A DNA stretch of 64,000 nt, taken from positions 28,576 to 92,575 of the forward strand of contig CADAQM010000014.1 of NCBI GenBank assembly GCA_902790135.1. The letters run 5' to 3'. Below, one piece after another: positions 34,751-43,663 of the stretch. Below the pieces are notes generated by a model. That model saw nothing but the letters and a program-made list of their open reading frames with translations. It was not told the DNA's origin and did no database searches. The first letter of the stretch is position 1, and every line of letters starts with the position of its first letter. The stretch comes from an uncultured Coriobacteriaceae bacterium (GTDB taxonomy: Bacteria > Actinomycetota > Coriobacteriia > Coriobacteriales > Atopobiaceae). Made by a program: the position numbers and the translations under genes.

Positions 34751-35200
34751 CGTGGCGTTTCTGGATCGCCTTCAGAGAGGATCCCGGGCGCTCACGCGTG
34801 CGCTCGGCACCCCATCCCCTAGCCGTGACGCCGTGCAGCCGTCCTCGCGCGCCCCACCCCAGCCCATTTCCGCAAGATCTCATGGCGGCCCACTTTGGCA
34901 GCCCTCGGGGAATGCTTCACATGTACACCGGCTTGGAGCAACCAAACAGTACAGTCGCAGGAAGCGCTTTGCGCAGCGGCATCCGCCTCGAGGCGTCATT
35001 CTCCGGCATCCCCAGATTTCCGAGCGCTGACGTCAATTTTTCCCGCACGGTGGGGCCGCCGATGCACAGCGCGCGACTCACCATGCAGGTCATAGCCCAC
35101 ATTCGCTTATATGCTTGATACTTATACTCCGGTTGCAATATCTTCGCGGCTCATACATTATGGATATCCACTCGCAATGACTCGCGGCGATTGAAGGAGC

Positions 35201-36250
35201 ATGCGGCTAGTCCTTGACGGAAAGACGGCGTTCGAGTTCTGGATGAGCGTCGCCAGGCGGCCACTCGCAGGACGTGAGTTGGAGGAGCGCGGCCCGGCAA
35301 TCCTGAGCACGTTCGAAGACTTCACCTGTGCCGATCTTGAGGAAGCGTTCCTTAAGAACGGCGGTGTCGAAGGGGCGATAGAGGCCATCGTCGCCGACCC
35401 TTGTGAGCGCCGGCAGGGCAAGGCTCTCGTCTGCAGGTCCCTAGGGCACGGCCGCACGCTCCCCAGCAGGTCCGTACTCCCGATAGGGGCCGGGCTCTAC
35501 GTCGTGGCGCCAGAGCTGTGCGTCATTCGTCTGGCGGTCCAACTGCCTCGTCTCGAGTTCCTCCGCGCCTTCACCGACCTACTGGGCATATTCTGCCTCT
35601 CAAAGCTCGATCGGACCAATCTCATCTCACGCGAGCCAATCCTGACCCTGACAGATATGCGGGAGTTCCTTGACAAGGTGAAGGGCTTCCCCGGCACCAA
35701 GCTCGTGAGAAAAGCGCTTGACTGGGTCGTCGAGCGCTCGGCTTCCCCACGCGAGACAACGATGAACCTTCTCCTCCGCCTGCCGACGCGCATGGGCGGC
35801 TACGGCCTTCCGTCTCTCGAGGCAAACTACCGCTTCGACCTCGAGGGAGACGCGGCATACCTGACGAGCAAGTCCTACCTGGTAGCTGATGTCGCCTGGC
35901 CCGAAGCCAATCTGGTGCTCGAGTACAACAGCAGCAAGCACCACGACAACGAGGAGCAAAAGGAGTTCGACTTCGACAAGATCACGGCAATGCAGCATAT
36001 GGGCAAAACCGTGATTCCCGTCTCCACCCGTATCCTCAACGACTATGAGGCCTTCTCGGCGGTGGCGCGCGACGTGCGCAACAAGCTTGGCATACGCAAT
36101 CGAAGCACCGAAGCGATGGAGCAACGGCGCAAAGAGACGCACGAGGAGCTGATGGAACTCGAGCGCAAGCACCGAGACGCTGCAAACCTCATCGACACCG
36201 CACGCTGGAAGTTCCTCATTCCGCGTCTCTTCTCAGACGAGGAGGCGTAA
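35201..36250 (+). CDS. Putative PD-(D/E)XK nuclease-fold protein (AbiEi/DUF559-like)
   Basis: 349 residues. The C-terminal half resembles small Vsr/DUF559-type nuclease folds: Glu185 in SPRETTMN, GLPSLEANYRF, Asp230 in VADVAWPEANLVLEYNSSKHH with Glu241 about ten residues on, then a basic/aromatic C-terminal helix. The N-terminal half (VLDGKTAFEFWMS, GAGLYVVAPELCVIRLA) resembles AbiEi-like proteins of type IV toxin-antitoxin or phage-defence loci. No partner toxin is adjacent. AAGGAG is only 1 nt from ATG, which is unusually short. It sits alone next to the repeat-rich region, suggesting acquisition. Function is inferred only. Confidence 0.5.
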   Translation: MRLVLDGKTAFEFWMSVARRPLAGRELEERGPAILSTFEDFTCADLEEAFLKNGGVEGAIEAIVADPCERRQGKALVCRSLGHGRTLPSRSVLPIGAGLYVVAPELCVIRLAVQLPRLEFLRAFTDLLGIFCLSKLDRTNLISREPILTLTDMREFLDKVKGFPGTKLVRKALDWVVERSASPRETTMNLLLRLPTRMGGYGLPSLEANYRFDLEGDAAYLTSKSYLVADVAWPEANLVLEYNSSKHHDNEEQKEFDFDKITAMQHMGKTVIPVSTRILNDYEAFSAVARDVRNKLGIRNRSTEAMEQRRKETHEELMELERKHRDAANLIDTARWKFLIPRLFSDEEA

Positions 36251-36456
36251 GGCGGTGGGCCGACCCGCGCGACACACCAGCCGACACGAGGCGCAACCGG
36301 GACACGCGACTCCTGTGCCCCGGCACCGCGGCGGCGCCCTTCCCGTGAAGCACTCTGCCGCAGCGCGCCTCTGTTTTTGCCGCGTAGGTGCGCCGACAGG
36401 CCCCCGCACCAGCTAGAATCAGGGCAGACCGCATCCCCGCGCGAAAGGACGCTCGC

Positions 36457-37803
<1,347 letters not shown>

Positions 37804-37831
37804 GGCCTCGCAGTATCCGATAAGGGGAACC

Positions 37832-38110
37832 ATGTACGCACTTGACTACAGACCTTGGCGCGTCTGCCCGAGGAACATACACGTAGAGGTGTCCGACGAC
37901 GGCTCGACCATCGAGAAGGTCGTGTTCTTTGGCGGATGCAACGGCAACACGAAGGCCGTGGCCAAGCTTGTCGCGGGCAAGCCGGTGGACGAGATCGTCT
38001 CGCTGCTTGCGGGAAACCAGTGCGGGCCTCGCGGCACCTCGTGCGCCGACCAGATGACCATCGCCTTGCGCCAGGCCCAGCAGGCCGCGCGCGAGCTGCA
38101 GGCGTCATAG
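37832..38110 (+). CDS. TSCPD-domain protein (TIGR03905-like)
   Basis: 92 residues ending in CGPRGTSCADQ, the cysteine-containing TSCPD motif that also occurs at the C-terminus of vitamin-B12-type ribonucleotide reductases. Stand-alone TIGR03905 proteins are common in anaerobes; a metal or substrate role is assumed but unproven. AAGGGGA precedes ATG. It starts 28 nt after purB and 12 nt before the lipoprotein gene, so the three are probably co-transcribed. Confidence 0.85.
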   Translation: MYALDYRPWRVCPRNIHVEVSDDGSTIEKVVFFGGCNGNTKAVAKLVAGKPVDEIVSLLAGNQCGPRGTSCADQMTIALRQAQQAARELQAS

Positions 38111-38122
38111 GGACGGGTTGCT

Positions 38123-39337
38123 GTGGGGCTCTTTGGCAACATAACCAGGCGGGGACTCTTCAGGGCGAGTACAGCCGGGGCAGCCGCATCGGTTGCGATT
38201 GGCGTTCTCGCAGGCTGTCGCCACTCCAAGGACGACGCATCCGATCCGGTGGTGGTGGACGAGGGCTCGAGTACCAACATCCTGAGCGAGGACAGCGCCT
38301 ACAAGGAGGCCGACCTGACACTCAAGGAGTCGGGCACCTGGTCGCTGCCGGTGGGCACGATCCTGCGCCAGGGGGAGGATACCTGGCTGCCTGCACTCGC
38401 GGCTGGCGCCTCGGCGAGCCCCGTGGTCAAGGCCTGCGCGTTCTCCACCGCTTCTGGCAACCTTGCGGACGTGGTAACCACGCTGGTGATGGGCAACGAG
38501 CCCAACATCTCCATCTACGACGTGCGCTGCTCGGACCAGGTGTTTGCCTGGATTGAGATGGACATGCTCAAGCGCTCCTGGAAGCTCTACGCCCAGCGCT
38601 TTGCCGACGGAGCGGTGTCGGGCACGGTCTCCACGTTGTGGGAAGGCGGCTCCGACTGGGATCCTCCCCTGTTTGCCGTGCATGGAGACGCCGTGATCTG
38701 GCAGGTCATGCCCGCGATCTCAGGAACCAAGACCCGCGAGAGCTCCTTCTGCTACCTCTGGCATCTGGGAGACAGTGATGCACAGGCGGTGGTGGAGTCC
38801 CCTGGGCGCTTTGCGATGCCACCGGCCGTGTCGGACAATACCATCACGCTTGCGCCGCGCGTGCGTGCAGACAAGGGCGTCTTCTATGGCATAACCGCCT
38901 ACAAGCTGAGCGATGACCTCGCGACCGTGGTTGACCAGCTGGTGCTGCCCCAGAGCGTACGACCGTTCCGCGCCGTGCGCATGGGCAACCGATTCGCCTT
39001 CTCGATCGAGGCCAACTACTCGTCCGGTGGCCTGCTCGGCCAGATGGGAACCTACATCGGAACGGCTGACGGCCCCTTCGTCACGCTGGTGCGCGAGCCG
39101 TCCGCGCAGGTGGCGGGCCGCAAGGACCTGTTCATCGTCAAGAGCCGCGCCTCGTACTTCGTGATCGACACCGACAAGGAGACCTACTCAATACTGAGCG
39201 CGACCAACCGCTGCGTCGATTACGGCGAGTATCCCGCAAGCGAGGGTATCTGCTCGGACTTCGTCACCTTCGCAACGGTGAAGGATGGAACGACTGGCTA
39301 TCCGTCCGCCGTTACTGTACGGAGCTTTGCCCTTTAG
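38123..39337 (+). CDS. Tat-exported lipoprotein, possible beta-propeller
   Basis: 404 residues from GTG. The N-terminus TRRGLFRASTAGAAASVAIGVLAGC combines a twin-arginine motif (Arg9-Arg10) with a lipobox ending at Cys32, so it should be exported folded and lipid-anchored. The body has recurring beta-strand/tryptophan patterns (DQVFAWIEMD, GDAVIWQVMP, NRFAFSIEAN), reminiscent of a beta-propeller; no enzyme motif is recognised. It directly precedes the response regulator/kinase pair, so a sensing role is possible. Confidence 0.7.
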   Translation: MGLFGNITRRGLFRASTAGAAASVAIGVLAGCRHSKDDASDPVVVDEGSSTNILSEDSAYKEADLTLKESGTWSLPVGTILRQGEDTWLPALAAGASASPVVKACAFSTASGNLADVVTTLVMGNEPNISIYDVRCSDQVFAWIEMDMLKRSWKLYAQRFADGAVSGTVSTLWEGGSDWDPPLFAVHGDAVIWQVMPAISGTKTRESSFCYLWHLGDSDAQAVVESPGRFAMPPAVSDNTITLAPRVRADKGVFYGITAYKLSDDLATVVDQLVLPQSVRPFRAVRMGNRFAFSIEANYSSGGLLGQMGTYIGTADGPFVTLVREPSAQVAGRKDLFIVKSRASYFVIDTDKETYSILSATNRCVDYGEYPASEGICSDFVTFATVKDGTTGYPSAVTVRSFAL

Positions 39338-39350
39338 ACAGTGTTTTTAA

Positions 39351-39380
39351 TTGCTCGTCTACGGTAGACTATTGGTATAT
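39351..39380 (+). promoter_or_regulatory. Candidate promoter/operator of the two-component operon
   Basis: TTGCTC (39351-39356) with GGTATA (39374-39379) at 17-nt spacing. Between them lies the dyad GTCTAC-G-GTAGAC (39357-39369), which could be an operator, perhaps for autoregulation. Confidence 0.35.
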
Positions 39381-39423
39381 ATATGCCCATTTGGGCTGCT
39401 GGTTGCTACCAAAGGAGGCCACC

Positions 39424-40137
39424 ATGGCTTCAGACGAGAAGAGAATACTGCTGGTTGAGGACGAGAAGGCAATTCGCGACGCCGTCGCTGCGTATCTCGA
39501 GCGCGAGAACTACGTGGTACGAGGCGTTGGCGACGGTCAGAGTGCCCTGGAGGAGTTCGAGAAGCACTCCTTCGATCTCATCATTCTGGACCTCATGCTT
39601 CCCAAGCTGTCGGGCGAGCGCGTCTGCCGCGCCGTCCGCGAGACGTCCAACGTGCCCATCATCATGCTGACCGCCAAGGGCGAGGTCGAGGACCGCATCA
39701 TCGGCCTCGAGCTCGGTGCCGATGACTACCTGATCAAGCCCTTCTCCCCGCGCGAGCTGGTCGCACGCGTCCGTGCGCTGCTGCGTCGTGCCCACGCCGA
39801 GACCGAGCCCGCCCTTGAGGTGCTCGACTTCACCGACCTTGTCATCGACATCTCCGGTCACAAGGTGACGGTTGAGGGCAAGGAAGTCGACCTCACGGCC
39901 TCCGAGTTCAAGCTGCTGACCACGCTGGCACGCTATCCCGGCCGCGTGTACACCCGCATGGAGCTGGTCGAGAAGGTGCTCGGCTACGACTTCGAGGGCT
40001 ACGAGCGCACCATCGACAGCCACGTCAAGAACCTGCGTGCCAAGCTCGGCGACGATCCGCGCAACCCGCGTTGGCTCTACACCGTGCACGGCGTCGGCTA
40101 CCGTTTCGAGGCGCCGCAGCGCACTGACGCCGAGTAA
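39424..40137 (+). CDS. OmpR-family response regulator
   Basis: 237 residues. The receiver domain has the acidic pair in VEDEKAIRD, phosphoacceptor Asp56 in IILDLMLPK, Thr in IIMLTAKG and Lys in YLIKPFSPREL. A winged-helix OmpR-type DNA-binding domain follows (EFKLLTTLARYPGRVYTR, IDSHVKNLRAKLGDD). AAAGGAGG lies 5 nt before ATG 39424; an upstream in-frame ATG at 39391 lacks a ribosome site. It pairs with the histidine kinase 20 nt downstream. Confidence 0.95.
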   Translation: MASDEKRILLVEDEKAIRDAVAAYLERENYVVRGVGDGQSALEEFEKHSFDLIILDLMLPKLSGERVCRAVRETSNVPIIMLTAKGEVEDRIIGLELGADDYLIKPFSPRELVARVRALLRRAHAETEPALEVLDFTDLVIDISGHKVTVEGKEVDLTASEFKLLTTLARYPGRVYTRMELVEKVLGYDFEGYERTIDSHVKNLRAKLGDDPRNPRWLYTVHGVGYRFEAPQRTDAE

Positions 40138-40157
40138 CACAGGCGAGGACGCCAGAC

Positions 40158-41681
40158 GTGGCAAAGAGATTTGTGACGGGAAGAGGGGACGACCCCTCTT
40201 CCTTGTCAAATAAGGCCTCATACAACACCGTCCGTCGGGAGCCAGGCTCGCGGCTGGGTGGTCGCTACCGCCTCAAGATCATGCTGTTCTTTGCGTTGGT
40301 CGCAATCATCACGGCAGGTGTCATGACGGTGGTGCTGGCGTATGTGTGGGAGGGCCAATTCCGCGGTTACACGCGCGAGAACATGCAACGCCTGGCACAG
40401 TCGACGGCCGACACGCTCTCGAGCGAGTACCAGGATAAAAACGGTTGGAGCGACGAAGTCCTTGAGTATGCGCGCTCCGCCTCATCCGCGTCGTCTGACA
40501 TCGGCGTGCAGGTGGTGGATGCGCGCGGGCACGTTCTGTATGACGACACCTGGGCGAGTACGTACGGGCCCAGGGACGACAGGGTCCTGACCAACGAGTC
40601 TTCGACTGTGCTTGCCGTGCCGCCGGAGGGAGGAGACTCGATCGTCTCCGCCGACATCGTTGACAAGGATGGCAGGACGGTCGGCCAGGTGCGGCTGTGG
40701 TCCTTTGGCTCCGAGGCTCTCCTCACCAAGGCGGATTCTGCGTTCCGCGACAAGTCCTACACCGCCATTGCCATCTCCGCAGCTGTGGCTGTCGTTGGCG
40801 CGTTTCTCATGGGATCGATAGCGTCGCGCTCGCTGACGCGCCCCATCAGGCGCATCACCTCGACGGCCGAGCAGATTCGCGGAGGTGACCTCACCGCCCG
40901 TACCGGCGTGACCGGTGACGACGAGATCGGCCTGCTGGGCGAGACCTTTGACAGCATGGCCAACACGCTGGAGCGCGACATCAAGTTCGAGCATCGCCTC
41001 ACCAGTGACGTCGCGCACGAGCTGCGCACGCCGCTCATGGCCATGCTGGTGACCGTCGAGGCCATGCAGGACGGCGTCCTGCCGGCTGATGACGAGCACT
41101 TTGAGACGGTCGCCTCAGAGGTGCGTCGCCTCTCACGCCTGGTGGATGCCATGCTGCACCTCTCGCGCATCGAGAACGGCAAGCGCCAGCTCAAGATCGA
41201 GTCCACCGACGTGGTGCACTTGGTGCGCAGCCTCGTCTCCGTGCAGCATCAGCTCTTCCACGATCGAGGTCTGCATCTGCGCTTTGACGACAAGACCACG
41301 CGGCACGAATGCTACGCCGACATCGACCCCGACCTCATCCGCGAGGCCATCACCAACCTCATGTCCAATGCCATGCGTTACACCCAGCAAGACGGCTGGG
41401 TCGTGGTGGGCGTGGCCGTGGCCAAGGGAGGCAAGGACGCGCTGATCTCCGTGCGTGACACGGGCATCGGCATTGCCGAGGAGGACATCCCCAAGGTCTT
41501 CTCGCGCTTCTGGCGCTCCGAAGCGAGTCGCGAGCGTGCGACCGGTGGCTTGGGCGTGGGCCTGGCCATCACCAAGGAGATTGTGGACCAGCACAACGGA
41601 ACCATCGAGGTGGAGTCCGAGCTGGGCAAGGGCACCACCTTCACCCTGCGCCTCCCCATCACGCACTCCGCCAAGGAGTAA
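40158..41681 (+). CDS. Sensor histidine kinase
   Basis: 507 residues from GTG (GAGGA 8 nt upstream). Membrane helix 1 (IMLFFALVAIITAGVMTVVLAYV), an extracytoplasmic sensor of about 140 residues, helix 2 (AIAISAAVAVVGAFLMGSIA), HAMP domain, H-box SDVAHELRTPLMAM, N-box NLMSNAMRYT, G1 DTGIGIAEEDIP and G2 GGLGVGLAI. It phosphorylates the adjacent OmpR-type regulator. The sensor domain gives no ligand clue. Confidence 0.95.
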   Translation: MAKRFVTGRGDDPSSLSNKASYNTVRREPGSRLGGRYRLKIMLFFALVAIITAGVMTVVLAYVWEGQFRGYTRENMQRLAQSTADTLSSEYQDKNGWSDEVLEYARSASSASSDIGVQVVDARGHVLYDDTWASTYGPRDDRVLTNESSTVLAVPPEGGDSIVSADIVDKDGRTVGQVRLWSFGSEALLTKADSAFRDKSYTAIAISAAVAVVGAFLMGSIASRSLTRPIRRITSTAEQIRGGDLTARTGVTGDDEIGLLGETFDSMANTLERDIKFEHRLTSDVAHELRTPLMAMLVTVEAMQDGVLPADDEHFETVASEVRRLSRLVDAMLHLSRIENGKRQLKIESTDVVHLVRSLVSVQHQLFHDRGLHLRFDDKTTRHECYADIDPDLIREAITNLMSNAMRYTQQDGWVVVGVAVAKGGKDALISVRDTGIGIAEEDIPKVFSRFWRSEASRERATGGLGVGLAITKEIVDQHNGTIEVESELGKGTTFTLRLPITHSAKE

Positions 41682-41808
41682 AAGAGGCTGGCTGAGCCTA
41701 TGGCGCTCCAAGCTGTGCTGTTGTTGCAGCATTGACACCCATCTCCATCGGCGCGATAGAGTCGGCTACAATAGCGGACGTATGTGCAACGGGCTTGAAA
41801 GGACTTCC

Positions 41809-42684
41809 ATGGCTCTTGAGCTTCGACCCGACTCTCACGGCAAGGTCCGCGACATCTACGACTGCGGCGACAGCCTACTGATGGTTGCCAGCGATCGTAT
41901 CAGCGCGTATGACTTCATCCTTCCCGATGAGATTCCCTACAAGGGCGAGATTCTGACTCGCATCTCCGCGTTCTGGTTCGACCGCTTTGCCGACCTGATG
42001 CCCAACCATCTCCTCACGATGGATGTGGCCGAGTATCCGGAGGAGTACCAGCCCTACGCCGAGTACCTCACCGGGCGCTCCATGCTGGTCAAGAAGGCGC
42101 AGACCATTCCCATCGAGTGCATCGTGCGCGGCTACCTCACGGGCAGCGGCAAGAAGACGTATGACCAGGATGGCACCGTCTGCGGCATCAAGCTGCCTGA
42201 CGGCCTGACCGAGGCCTCCAAGCTGCCTGAGGCGATCTTCACGCCCTCCACCAAGGCAGAGCTCGGCGAGCACGACGAGAACATCTCGTTCGAGCGCTGT
42301 GCCGAGATCGTCGGCCTTGACCTGGCCGAGCAGCTGCGTGACGCATCACTGGCCATCTACAATGCGGCCGCCGACTATGCCGCCACCCGCGGCATCATCA
42401 TTGCCGACACCAAGTTCGAGTTCGGCATCATCGATGGCAAGCTGACGCTGATTGACGAGTGCCTCACCCCCGACTCGAGCCGCTTCTGGCCGCAGGAGGG
42501 CTATGAGGAGGGCAAGGTGCAGCCCAGTTACGACAAGCAGTACGTGCGCGACTGGCTGCGCGCCAACTGGGACATGACGGGCGAGCCGCCCCACCTGCCC
42601 ACCGAGGTCATCGAGGGCACGTCGGCGCGCTATCAGGAGGCGTTCCAGATCATCACTGGTTCCAAGTTCGAGGCAATGAGGTAA
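41809..42684 (+). CDS. purC: SAICAR synthase (phosphoribosylaminoimidazole-succinocarboxamide synthase)
   Basis: 291 residues. It condenses CAIR with aspartate in purine synthesis. Blocks seen: GKVRDIYDCGDSLLMVASDRISAYD, ECIVRGYLTGSG, IADTKFEFG and the C-terminal LIDECLTPDSSRFW. GAAAGGA precedes ATG 41809; the frame open further upstream is the shadow of the kinase gene. TACAAT at 41767-41772 could be a -10 site, but no -35 is obvious. Confidence 0.95.
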   Translation: MALELRPDSHGKVRDIYDCGDSLLMVASDRISAYDFILPDEIPYKGEILTRISAFWFDRFADLMPNHLLTMDVAEYPEEYQPYAEYLTGRSMLVKKAQTIPIECIVRGYLTGSGKKTYDQDGTVCGIKLPDGLTEASKLPEAIFTPSTKAELGEHDENISFERCAEIVGLDLAEQLRDASLAIYNAAADYAATRGIIIADTKFEFGIIDGKLTLIDECLTPDSSRFWPQEGYEEGKVQPSYDKQYVRDWLRANWDMTGEPPHLPTEVIEGTSARYQEAFQIITGSKFEAMR

Positions 42685-42688
42685 GAAC

Positions 42689-43285
42689 ATGTCGTTGATG
42701 GACACTATCAAGGGTGCCCGCGAGGAGGCCGCCGAGTCCGGTGCGCTGATCACCCGCAAGAAGGATGCCGAGGGGTCGTCGGACGCCGAGGCACAGCCCC
42801 GCAAGAAGGCCTACGCGCGCAAGACCGCGGCAGGTGCAAAGCCGGCACGCGAGGTTGCCGGTACCGTGCGCAGTGCCGCCGAGCACGAGCCCACCAAGGA
42901 GGAGAAGAAGGCCAACCGCGAGGCCAAGCGCAGCGAGGACGACGCTCGCTACGATGCCCAGCAGGTCATTCTCAAGCAGCAGCCTGGCTACAAGAAGCTG
43001 ACGCGCATCTGGTGGGTAATGCTTGGTGTTGGCTTTGCTCTTTCCCTGGGCTCCTTCCTCATCGTCCACTACCTGCAGAGCCACGCCGACACGGAGATCG
43101 CCAATACGCTGGCGGCGGCTTCCATGGGCATGATGGTCGCAGCGTACGTGTTCATCATCGGTGCCTTCCTTCTCGACATCATTAAGATTCGCCCTCTGCG
43201 CAATGCCGCGCGCGATTCCGTGGCTGGCGCCTCGCGCAGGAAGCTCCACCGCATCATCGAGGAGGACGCGAACTCCAAGAAGTAG
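42689..43285 (+). CDS. Small membrane protein with charged N-terminus
   Basis: 198 residues. The first 110 are Lys/Ala/Glu-rich and probably disordered (PRKKAYARKTAAGAKPA, KEEKKANREAKRSEDDARYD). Two membrane helices follow (IWWVMLGVGFALSLGSFLIVHYL and ASMGMMVAAYVFIIGAFLLDII), then a basic tail. It begins 5 nt after the purC stop, so it is translationally linked. No family recognised; it could be an envelope or division accessory. Confidence 0.6.
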   Translation: MSLMDTIKGAREEAAESGALITRKKDAEGSSDAEAQPRKKAYARKTAAGAKPAREVAGTVRSAAEHEPTKEEKKANREAKRSEDDARYDAQQVILKQQPGYKKLTRIWWVMLGVGFALSLGSFLIVHYLQSHADTEIANTLAAASMGMMVAAYVFIIGAFLLDIIKIRPLRNAARDSVAGASRRKLHRIIEEDANSKK

Positions 43286-43348
43286 TTGCGTGTCTTTGGC
43301 ATTTCGTCGGTAATGTTGCGTCGTGATGCTAGAATGTGTTTCACATGC

Positions 43349-43424
43349 GCCCTCGTAGCTCAGGGGATAGAGCACCGCTCTCCTAAAGCGGGTGTCGGCG
43401 GTTCGAATCCGTCCGGGGGCACCA
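43349..43424 (+). tRNA. tRNA-Arg(CCT)
   Basis: 76 nt including encoded CCA. Acceptor GCCCTCG with CGGGGGC, anticodon stem CCGCT/AGCGG with loop CTCCTAA (CCT at 43382-43384), T-loop TTCGAAT. A short variable loop fits a class I tRNA. Confidence 0.95.
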
Positions 43425-43434
43425 TGAGATATCA

Positions 43435-43474
43435 GCAGGTCAGGTTCGATGCGAATCTGGCCTGCTTTTGTTTT
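43435..43474 (+). terminator. Terminator of tRNA-Arg(CCT)
   Basis: A 14-bp stem (43435-43448 with 43452-43465, two G-T pairs), loop ATG, followed by TTTTGTTTT. Confidence 0.85.
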
Positions 43475-43604
43475 GATGGGTGAGCAAACGCAAGATTCGA
43501 TCTGGGTGAGCACGCTGTGAGCACGTAGTGAGAAGAAGGGGACATCTTCCCAATGATGGGGCGAGTGTGATGGGAAGCGATTTATCATCTGTCGCACAAG
43601 ACAG

Positions 43605-43638
43605 AAAAAGGCCCGAAGCGCCGCGTGCGCTTCGGGCC
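43605..43638 (-). terminator. Terminator of the kinase/SEDS-PBP operon
   Basis: A perfect 12-bp stem GGCCCGAAGCGC (43610-43621) with 43627-43638. Read on the minus strand it runs into TTTTT (43605-43609). It lies 25 nt past the stop codon of the PASTA kinase gene. Confidence 0.9.
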
Positions 43639-43663
43639 TTGATCGTAAGCAGAGGGACTGCCT

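Larger units (their letters stand above)
34481..35200. other. Gene-free region after the pilus operon
   Basis: 720 nt without a supported gene. It holds a 21-nt tandem repeat (34494-34619) and a perfect 22-bp inverted repeat (34622-34643 with 34729-34750); the rest shows no family. Short open frames on both strands start within the inverted-repeat arms but lack ribosome sites. Confidence 0.6.

Noticed and set aside
34692..35030. 112-codon plus-strand frame in the gap after the sortases
   Set aside because: No ribosome site, starts inside the inverted-repeat element, Pro/Arg/Ser-rich composition; competing frames overlap it.
41732..41772. TTGACA/TACAAT pair before purC
   Set aside because: Spacing is 29 nt, too long for a sigma-70-type promoter; only TACAAT remains as a possible -10.
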